Below, piece by piece: positions 13,295 to 21,500 of a stretch of 21,835 bases of DNA. The notes below the pieces were generated by a model. The model made no database searches, was not told the origin of the DNA, and saw only the letters and a program-made list of their open reading frames with translations. Where the stretch lies: assembly GCA_035556515.1 (NCBI GenBank), contig DATMEO010000049.1, positions 1 through 21,835 on the forward strand. Direction: 5' to 3'. The translations under genes and the position numbers were made by a program. Position 1 is the first letter of the stretch; each line of letters starts with the position of its first letter. Origin of the DNA: Gaiellasilicea sp035556515 (GTDB taxonomy: Bacteria; Actinomycetota; Thermoleophilia; Gaiellales; Gaiellaceae).

Positions 13295-14767
13295 TCAGAT
13301 CTTGCCGAGCGCCGTGTAGAGGTTGATCCGCGTCCGCGTGATCCCGTTTCGGCTGTCGTACAAGCCGGGGCCTGACAGCCTCAGTGCGTTCTGCGACTGG
13401 TCGACGGTCGCCGAAGGGCGGTACGCCTTGAGAACCGCGATTGCACCTGCGACGTGAGGTGCTGCCATCGAGGTGCCGGTCCAGTCGCAACCGATCCCGT
13501 CTTTCGAGCCGTCGTAGTCGAGGAAGACGGGCACCGCCGAGCAGATGTCTGTTCCGGGCGCGAGGAGGTCGAGGGTTGCGCTCGAGTTGGAGCCGCCGGG
13601 CCCGTGCGTGTATCCGAGCACTGCGTCGTAGCCGGCGGTGTCGAGCGTCGTGTTCCCGACCGTGATCGCATTCGCGATGCAGCCCGGCGAGCTGACCCCG
13701 TTCGTGTAGTCGTCGTTGCCGCTGGCGATGACCGTGGCCACCCCCCTCGACTTGAGGGCATTGATGTAGGACGCAAACGAGGGCTTCGCGGCGTCGCAGG
13801 CACTCGGGAACCAGTCGCCGCCGACGCTGATGTTGATCGCGGCCGGGAGGAAGGGGAGCTTGTAGTAGACGTACCAGAGCGCGTTGATCAGGTCGCTGTC
13901 GTTGAACATCGGTACATAGGCGCCGGCCTTCGCGCTCCAGTCGTAGTGGGATGCCTGGATGGCGACGATCCCGGCCCCCCGCGCGGTGCCGTAGGCCCCC
14001 GCCGCGGTGTGTGCGACGTGGGTGCCGTGGGCGCAGCTCCCGTGGTACGTGCAGGGGGCCGCAGCGCCGCTCACGCCGTAGGGGCTGGTGTTGTAGCTGT
14101 AGTAGGAGCCGCCCGGGCAGGCGCCGGTGCCGTTGGTGTTCGTGGCAAAGCACGCCTCGGTTGTGACCCAACCCGAGAGCCAACTGTGGCTGCGGTCGAC
14201 CCCGGTGTCGATCACGACGACCGACTGGCCGCGGCCGGTGTATCCGTTCGCGTTCGTCCAGTCGGAGCTGATCTGCTTGATATCCCACCACTGCTGGATC
14301 TGCACGCCGCTCTGGAAACCGTGGTTCACGGTCGCTGCCGAGCTGTGGACTTCGTCCACGGTGACACTGCGAACGGCCTTGGATCGACGCAGCCGCGCCA
14401 GATCCTTCGCGTCCGCGGCGAACGCGACGATCGGGGAGCCTTCGACGGTATTCAGGTTCCGCAGCTGCTTGCCGGCGAGCTCACCGAGGAGTCGATCCCG
14501 CGTCCGGGTCAGGTTGCTCAGGTGCTCGGTCTTGGAGCGGCCGCGCACACCAGGCTCCAGCTCGACGACGACCTTCACGACGCCGTCGCGGCTTGCCCGA
14601 GCCTCGAGATCGGCCCAGTCGGTGGTCGACGCAACCGGCTCCTCGATTGCGATGTCGACGGGGTCGGCCGGCTCGGCACGCGCTACTGCCGGCGAGGCCG
14701 CGAGCAGCGCGCCGGTGGCGAGCATCGCAACGACGAACGTCCGAATTAGGGGCTTCGGGTTGAGCAT
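13295..14767 (-). CDS. Secreted subtilisin-like serine protease (S8 family)
   Basis: The 490-residue preproenzyme has a Sec signal (MLNPKPLIRTFVVAMLATGA, with cleavage near ARAEP), an I9-like propeptide (VVKVVVELEPG through RSKAVRSVTVDE, about residues 60-135) and an S8 catalytic domain. All catalytic residues are present: Asp187 in VVVIDTGVDRSH, His247 in HGTHVA, oxyanion Asn351 in ASGNDD and Ser433 in GTSMAAPHVAG. Several cysteines in the catalytic domain (TEACF, GACPGG, APCTYHGSCAHG, SACDAA, SPGCI, DICSA, IGCDW) suggest disulfides in an extracellular enzyme. The start is ATG at 14767 with a strong GGAGG six bases upstream. The C-terminus has no sorting motif or membrane anchor, so it is probably released. 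It lies downstream of the giant surface protein and the Crp-type regulator on the same strand; processing of surface proteins is an attractive but unproven role. Confidence 0.93.
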   Translation of the reverse strand: MLNPKPLIRTFVVAMLATGALLAASPAVARAEPADPVDIAIEEPVASTTDWADLEARASRDGVVKVVVELEPGVRGRSKTEHLSNLTRTRDRLLGELAGKQLRNLNTVEGSPIVAFAADAKDLARLRRSKAVRSVTVDEVHSSAATVNHGFQSGVQIQQWWDIKQISSDWTNANGYTGRGQSVVVIDTGVDRSHSWLSGWVTTEACFATNTNGTGACPGGSYYSYNTSPYGVSGAAAPCTYHGSCAHGTHVAHTAAGAYGTARGAGIVAIQASHYDWSAKAGAYVPMFNDSDLINALWYVYYKLPFLPAAINISVGGDWFPSACDAAKPSFASYINALKSRGVATVIASGNDDYTNGVSSPGCIANAITVGNTTLDTAGYDAVLGYTHGPGGSNSSATLDLLAPGTDICSAVPVFLDYDGSKDGIGCDWTGTSMAAPHVAGAIAVLKAYRPSATVDQSQNALRLSGPGLYDSRNGITRTRINLYTALGKI

Positions 14768-14849
14768 TCCTGTCCTCCCGTGCGTGATTCGCCCTGTGCG
14801 AACCGATACGACGAGGCTAGGAGCAAGGGATGCGTCAGTCGTTCAAGGC

Positions 14850-14884
14850 GCCGACAGATGGCGTGTCATGCAGCCGACAGTCGG
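14850..14884. promoter_or_regulatory. Direct repeat and small palindrome upstream of the protease gene
   Basis: GCCGACAG occurs at 14850-14857 and again at 14873-14880, 23 bases apart. The second copy is part of a CCGAC-A-GTCGG palindrome (14874-14884) that ends just after the Crp-type gene's stop. They lie 80-115 bases upstream of the protease start, in the 119-base gap. Two like-oriented sites on one helix face could be an activator site. The repeats are seen; function is guesswork. Confidence 0.25.
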
Positions 14885-14886
14885 AG

Positions 14887-15534
14887 TCAACGGGCGCGGC
14901 GTGCGAGCTCATCCGGCTGCACGACGATGGTCTTACCCCGGCGTAGCTCGAGGGTTCCCCGCTTCTGCTCATCGCGCAGCACCCTGTTCACGGTCGCACG
15001 CGAGGTGCCGGCGAGCTCCGCGAGCTGCTCCTGGGTGAGCGGAATCTCGCCGTCGCCACTCGAGTAGATGCTGGTGAGCTCGACGAGGCGGCGCAGCACC
15101 CGCCGCTCGACCGGGACGTAGAGCGCCTCGAGCAAGAGCTCGTTATGACGCCGCACCTCCCCGGCGAGAAACGCCATCAACACGCGATCGACCTGGGGAT
15201 GCTCCTTTCGCAACCGCTGGAACTCCGCCTGGTAGACGGCAAGCGTTTCCGCGTCCTCGAGAGCCGCGACCGTCGCGGAACGACGCGCGCCCTCTTCGAC
15301 GAGTGCCATCTCGCCGAAACTGTCTCCCGGCCCGCGAACCGCAATCGTGACGGTCTCGCCCAGGGGAGTCATGATCCGAACCGCGAACCGTCCCTTCTGC
15401 ACGAGATGCAGCGAGTCGGCCGGATCCTCGCGGTGGAAGACGACCTCGCCCCGGGCGAACGTGCGCCGTCGCGCCACCGAGACCAATCGACGCACGTCCT
15501 CCTCCGGCACTCCGTCCACGAGCCGCCAGCGCAT
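14887..15534 (-). CDS. Crp/Fnr-family transcriptional regulator
   Basis: The 215-residue protein has an N-terminal cyclic-nucleotide-binding barrel (about residues 5-110). Its phosphate-binding cassette GEMALVEEGARRSATVAA (74-91) retains Gly74, Glu75, Arg85 and Ser86, the residues that contact cAMP in CRP. A long dimer helix follows, then a winged helix-turn-helix, PLTQEQLAELAGTSRATVNR (165-184). No N-terminal cysteine cluster is present, so it is not FNR-like in oxygen sensing. Binding of cAMP or another cyclic nucleotide is likely from the cassette but not certain. The ATG at 15534 lies 19 bases after the giant surface-protein stop, implying cotranscription. The subtilase gene begins 119 bases downstream on the same strand. 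Control of this surface locus is the natural hypothesis. Confidence 0.9.
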   Translation of the reverse strand: MRWRLVDGVPEEDVRRLVSVARRRTFARGEVVFHREDPADSLHLVQKGRFAVRIMTPLGETVTIAVRGPGDSFGEMALVEEGARRSATVAALEDAETLAVYQAEFQRLRKEHPQVDRVLMAFLAGEVRRHNELLLEALYVPVERRVLRRLVELTSIYSSGDGEIPLTQEQLAELAGTSRATVNRVLRDEQKRGTLELRRGKTIVVQPDELARRAR

Positions 15535-15553
15535 CAGCCAACCTGCTGCAGGC

Positions 15554-18500
15554 TCAACAGACGGTCGCCACGACCGTGCCGGTGCCTTCGTGACCCGGAT
15601 TGGGCGAGTAGCCGGCGTTCGTCCTGACGATGACGATGTGCGGGGTGTTGCCCGTGATCGGTGGGCCCGACTTTCCGGTTGAGCTCGTGACGATCACCGC
15701 CATATGGCTCGGGAGCGGCCCGGGGGGCGGAGGCGCGCTGTTCCCCGGATCGGTGCTCCAATCGGTGCCGCACGTCGGGGCGGTTGCATCCTTCGCGAAT
15801 CCCTTGAACGCCGCTGGAGCCGTCCCGCCGCTGACCGTGTTCAGCTTCCACCACTGCGCACCCCAGAACGTGACCGCAGTGTCGATGGCCGAGTTCCCGT
15901 CGCCGATCACGAACGCGCCTCCACCAGGAGCGAAGAAGACGCCATTGGTGAACGTGCACGTGACCGTCTCCCCGGCAGAGAGGCCGATGTTCCCGACCGG
16001 ACTGCCGTCGTCGCAGGTGGCGCTCGTCTGATCCCAGCCGACCGGCAGCACCTCGCCGACGCTGTAGCCCGAGCCCGGCGGCAGTGGCGCGCTGGTGTTC
16101 GACTCTTCGTGACGGAGCGAGAAGCCCGAGCCGTAGCTCGATGTGAAGGCGAAGGCCTGTGCGCTCGGCGGCACCGTCAGCTTCCTGACGACGATGGTGC
16201 CGCGCTGCGTGTTCGTGAAGGTGCACGTGACGTTTTCGCCGGGAGCAAGGTCGATTCTGGTGACGGGACTGCCGTCGTCGCAGGTGGCGCCGGTCTGGTC
16301 CCAGCCGGGCGGCAACGCCTCGCCGACGCTGTAGCCGGAGCCTGGCGGTAGGGACGCGCTCGTCTTGCTTTCGCCGTGCCGGAGCGGGAACGCGGGCCCC
16401 CAGCTGGTCGTGAAGGTGAAGCTCGCCGAACTGCCGGCCGGGAAGGTCTGCTTCCTGACCGCGATCGTGCCGCGCTTCGTGTTCGTGAAGGTGCACGTCA
16501 CGGTCTCGCCGGGGGCGACGTCGATGTTGCCGACAGGGCTGCCGTCATCGCACGTGGCGCTCGTGAGATCCCAGCCCGCGAGGCTGCTCTCCGCGACGCC
16601 GTAGCCGGAGCCGGGCCGCAGGAGCGCGCTCGTGTTGCTCTCGCCGTGCTTGAGTGTGAACGCGGGACCGTAGGTGGCCGTGAAGACGAAGCCGTCCGGG
16701 CTGCCGACGGGAAGCGTCTCCTTCTTGACGACGACCGTGCCGCGCTGCGTGTTCGCGAACGTGCACGTGACTGTCTCGCCGGGCGCGAGGTCGATGTTCG
16801 TCACCGGGCTGCCGTCGTCACAGGTGGCGCCGGTCTGGTCCCAGCCGGGCGGCAACGCCTCGCCAACGCTGTAGCCGGAGCCGGGCCGCAGGGGCACGCT
16901 CGTGTCGCTCTCGTCGTGCTTGAGCGAGAAGGCCGGGCCCCAACTGGGCGTGAAGGTGAAGCTCGCCGGACTGCCGGCCGGGAGGGTCTGCTTCCTGAGC
17001 ACGATCGTGCCGCGCTTCGTGTTCGTGAACGTGCACGTCACGGTTTCGCCGGGGGCGACGTCGATGTTGCCGATCGGGCTGCCGTCGTCACACGTGGCGC
17101 TCGTCGGATCCCAGCCTTCGATCTCGCTTTCAGCCAGGCTGTAGCCGGCCTTGGGGGCCAGGTCCTCAAAGGACCGCGACTCGCCGTTCTTGAGCGCAAA
17201 AGAGGCCGAGCTGAGCCCGCCACCTGCGCTGATCGTGAAGCTCGTGTCGCTCGTGTCCGGGCTCGGCAGCGTGAGCTTGCGCACGACGATCGATCCGGTC
17301 TTCGTATTCGTGAACGTGCACGTGACAGTCTCGCCCGCGGCGAGGTCGATGTTGCCGACGGGACTGCCGTCGTCACAGCTGGCGCCGGTCTGCTCCCAGC
17401 CTTCCGGCACTGTCTCGGTGATGCTGTAGCCGGCCTTCGGCTCCAGGTTCTCGAACCGGCGCGATTCGCCGTCCTTCAGCGAGAAGTCGGAGTCCGGAGC
17501 GCTGGTCGCGAAGTCGAAGCTCTGCGTGCTCCCGTCCGGCAGCGTCTCCTTGCGCACGACGATCGCGCCGCGGGCAACCCGCTCGTTGCGGAAGGTGCAC
17601 GTGACGGTCTCGGTCGCGGAGAGCGTGATGTTCGTCGGCGGGCTCCCGTCGTCGCACGTGACGGTGCCCGTCCACCCGTCGGCTGCGGCCTCGGAGATCG
17701 CGTAACCCGAGCCGGCCCACAGCCCGCTGAAGGTCTTCGACTCTCCGCCGGCGAGCGAGAACGAGCCAGCGAACGACGGCGTGAACTCGAATCGCTGCGG
17801 GTCGCCCGTCGGCACGGTCTCCTTCCGAACGATGATGCTGGCGCGCGGCTTACCGTTGATCGTGAGCCGAGCTCCGCAGAAGATCGTCAGAGGGGTCGTC
17901 TTGGGCAGGAACCCGTCCGCGGCCGCCGTGATCTCGACGTCCAGCGGCGTGTTGTTCGTTCCCACCTGCAGCCCGTCGAGCGTGTAGGCGCCGGCAGCGT
18001 TCGTCCGCGTCTCGCGGCGCGGACTCCCGCCGAAGACCAGCGCGTTTGCGATCGGGGCGAACGGCGACGCTCCGCTCTTGACTGTCCCCTCCACGGTCGC
18101 CGGGTCGCAGATTGGGAGCAGGTCGAAGTCGAGCTCGGACGTTTGCTCTGCGAACACGGCCGCGCTCCGCTCCTGCGGCCAGTAGCCGTCGGCGACGAAC
18201 TCGATCGACGCGCTCGAGGGCGCATTCGGATACGGCAGGTCGATGTCCCCGGTCAGGTAGCGGCCGCTCGGCTCGGTGACGACGGTGAAGGACGACGAGG
18301 CGCTGCGCACCCTCGCGTTCGGGATCGGCTCGTGAGGGGGCAGCCGGTCGCGGATCGTCCCGGTCAGCCGGGCGTACTTTCGCTTGATCAGCAGGATGTC
18401 GTGCGTCGTCGTCTGGTTCGCCGAGACCTGCGTCCTTGTGAACTCGGGGTAGTAGCCGGCGAGCTGGCCGACGAGGGCGATCTCCCAGGGCCGGTCCGCC

Positions 18501-21500
18501 GTGAGCAGCGGCACCGCCGGCAGCGAGTAGAAGCCCTGGGCGTCGGTCTTCGTGCACTCGGTCGCCGGCAGCGGAGAACAGACACCCGGGATGAAAACAT
18601 CCGCGCCGGCGAGCGGCGCGCCCGTAACCGAGTCGTACACGTGTCCTTCCACTCCCCCGAAGATCGGCGACGGGAGCAGCTCGAGCTCGACCTGGACCTC
18701 CGGGGTTGCACCGCAACGCTCCATCGGGAAGCTGACGGACCTGGACTCGTAACCTGCTGCGAACGCCGACACGCTCCGCGTCGTGGTGGTGTTGTTGTAG
18801 CCCAGGAGAACGCCCGGGTAGGTGAATTCGCCCGTGCCTCCGGTGGTGACCGAAAGCTCCTCGATTGGCCACAGCACCTCGATCCGCGCCCCGACGACGG
18901 GCTGGCGCGTGACCTGGTCGATCACTTCGCCGCTCACCGAACCGGTGCACTTCTTGACGAGCGGAATGTTCGCGACGATCTCGTCGTGCGGGTCGATGTC
19001 CCCGATCGGGATAGGCGATGAGAGAGGGCCGCCAATCGACTCACTCGGACGGGACCAGTAGCCGTCCGCCCTCGCTTGTAGATGCGCGCCGACGATGGGC
19101 TGATTGCGGAAGAGCAGCTTCTCGATCTCGATCCGGTACGTCCCGTCCGCCGCCGAGTCGTCGTTGGCGAAGAACGGCAACAGGACGTTCGCCCCCTCGA
19201 TCGGCGGGCCCGTCGGGTGGACGATCTCCGGATCCGCCGCGTCCGGTGCGCCCTCGACGACGGTGCCGAGCACGACCGCCGGCCGCCAGACGAGCAGCTC
19301 GAAGTTGACGCGTTCGGTACGACCGCACGTCACTGTCACCGGCGTTGACAGCGCCGGGCTCCACCAACCCCGCTTCGCAGCGTTGAGGTGGTACTCGCCC
19401 GGCGGGATGCCCTGGCGATCGAAGTGGCCGTTGCTATCGGTCAGGAGCGGCGGCGAGAAGTTGCCGATCTCCACGCCCTCGATCGGGGATCCGCCGACCA
19501 CGCCGAACTTCGTGTCCTTCTCCTCCGTGACGAAGCCGTCGATCCCGCCGCCCGGGCAGATCGGCGTCAGCCCGAAGTTCAGCGACCAGCTCGTGCGCAG
19601 CTCGTGGATCTGGTCGCAGCCGGTGGCGCGGACGACGAGCTCGTAGTCGCCGAGCTCAACGTCGGCGCCGGCCATGACGGTCAGCGTCGACGTGCCGTCC
19701 GGCACGACCTGACTCTGGGAGAACTCGGCCGTCACACCGGCGGGAAGCGGCAGCACCTCCAGCGCCACGGGTTCGTCGCAGCCGAAGAGCCCTAGGACGA
19801 CGATCTCGTAGGTCACCGACTCACCCGGGCTGAGCACCTGATCCTGCGGCGAGATCAGGAGCTGGAAGTCCCGCTTGCCGGTGGCGTCACCGTCGTCGAC
19901 GATCAGGCCGGTGGCCTGGCCGTCGCCGATCGCCGCGTTCACCGGATCCGCAAGCGCAACGACGAACCGCTCGTCCGGCTCCGGGGTCGTGTCTTCGATC
20001 ATCTGCACCTCGAGCTCGGCGGAGGTCTGCCCTGGGGCGAAGGTGACCGTTCCACTTGCGGGCTCGTAGTCCACACCGGCCGCGGCGGTGCCGTCCATGG
20101 ACGTGTAGCGCACTGTCACGACAGCGGTGGCCGCAGGAGAGAGCGAGACCGTGAACGTGGCCTTTTTCCCGTCAGCACCCGTGTTTCCCTCGGTCACCGC
20201 CGTGTCGGCGATCGTCAGCGACGGCAGATCGTCGTCCAAGATGCGGCCGTGTGCGCGCCCGTCTCCGAGGACTGCGTTTTCGGCTGCCGACAGGTCGACG
20301 ACGAAGGTCTCTTCTCCCTCGGCATCGTTGTCTCCCTTCACCTGCACCACGACCTGCTTCGTGGTTTCGCCGGGCTCGAACGTGATCGAGCCGGTGGCAG
20401 GGGCGAAGTCGGCCGGCGACGTCGCCGTGCCGGCGGCTGTCGCGAAGGCGACCGACACCGTGCGCCCGCTCGCCGGCGCCAGTGAGACCGTGAAGACGGC
20501 CGCGGTCGTCCCCGCGTCGCCCTCGGGTACCTCGGCGTCGGAGATCGACAGCGAAGGCGAAAGATCGTTGTCGGTGACCGTGGCGACTCCCTGGCCCTTG
20601 GCGATCGTCGCGTTGCCCGCATTGCTCAGGTTGACGAAGAAGGTCTCCGCGTTCTCATCGAGTGCGTCGCCCTTGACCGCGACCGGGATCGTCTTCGTCG
20701 TCTCGCCCGGCGCGAAGGTCACCGTCCCGCTCGCGGCCGCGTAGTCGGCAGGGGCGACGGCCGTTCCGTCGGCCGTGGCGTAGTCGACGATCACCGGCTG
20801 CGTCCGAGGCGCCGGGAGCGTCACATCGAACGACGCGTTCGTCGTTCCCGTGTCTCCCTCGTTGACGGACGTATCGCCAATCGAGACCGACAGGGTCGAG
20901 ATCACGAGCGAGACGCCCGTACTGTCGTAGTCAGCGGTGTAGCCGAGCCCGCCGCCGAGGTCGGCGCCGACGAGGGAGAGGAACTCTCCAGTGCGCGAGC
21001 CGGCGGTGACGATCCTGAACCGATCGCCCTCGGCCGGGATGAAGCCGTTGATCGTCTCGATGCGGAGCGTGCCGTTCAGCGCCGCCGCGCCCGTGACCGC
21101 GAGCTGGTCGAAGTCCGTGCCCGCGGTGTGCCCGCCGATCTCGACGCGCAGCGCACCCGATGCCGTCTGCGCGTAGGAGCCCGAGGCTCTGAGGACGCCT
21201 GCACTCAGGCCAGGTGCGACCTCGCCGCCGCTCGCTGTGACGGCCGGGCCGGCGGTGCCGATGCCGGCGAGCGACCCGCCCGTGACAGAGACGACCGCCC
21301 CCGTCGCGGTGAGCGCGCTCGTCGCCGCCTGCAGGAGCGTGCTCCCGGCGGCCTGCTCGTAGTTGCCGGTCGACGTGAACGCGCTGTCGCGGCCGAGGGC
21401 GAGCCGCCCGTGGTTACGGAACGGCACCGACGTCACGGCGCTCCTGCCGTTCGTGAAGGTGAGGTCGCCGGGGGCCGCGTTGTCGGCGAGCCGGCGCAGA

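Noticed and set aside
14768..14886. Canonical Crp site upstream of the protease
   Set aside because: No TGTGA-N6-TCACA-like palindrome is found; only unrelated direct repeats are present.
15554..15943. LPxTG or membrane-helix anchor at the giant protein's C-terminus
   Set aside because: No LPxTG-like motif, hydrophobic helix or positively charged tail is present in the last 130 residues.
16376..19021. Plus-strand open frame of about 880 codons opposite the giant protein gene
   Set aside because: Composition (Arg/Glu/Ala/Gly-rich, no domain) and repeat-driven periodicity show it mirrors the minus-strand repeat coding.
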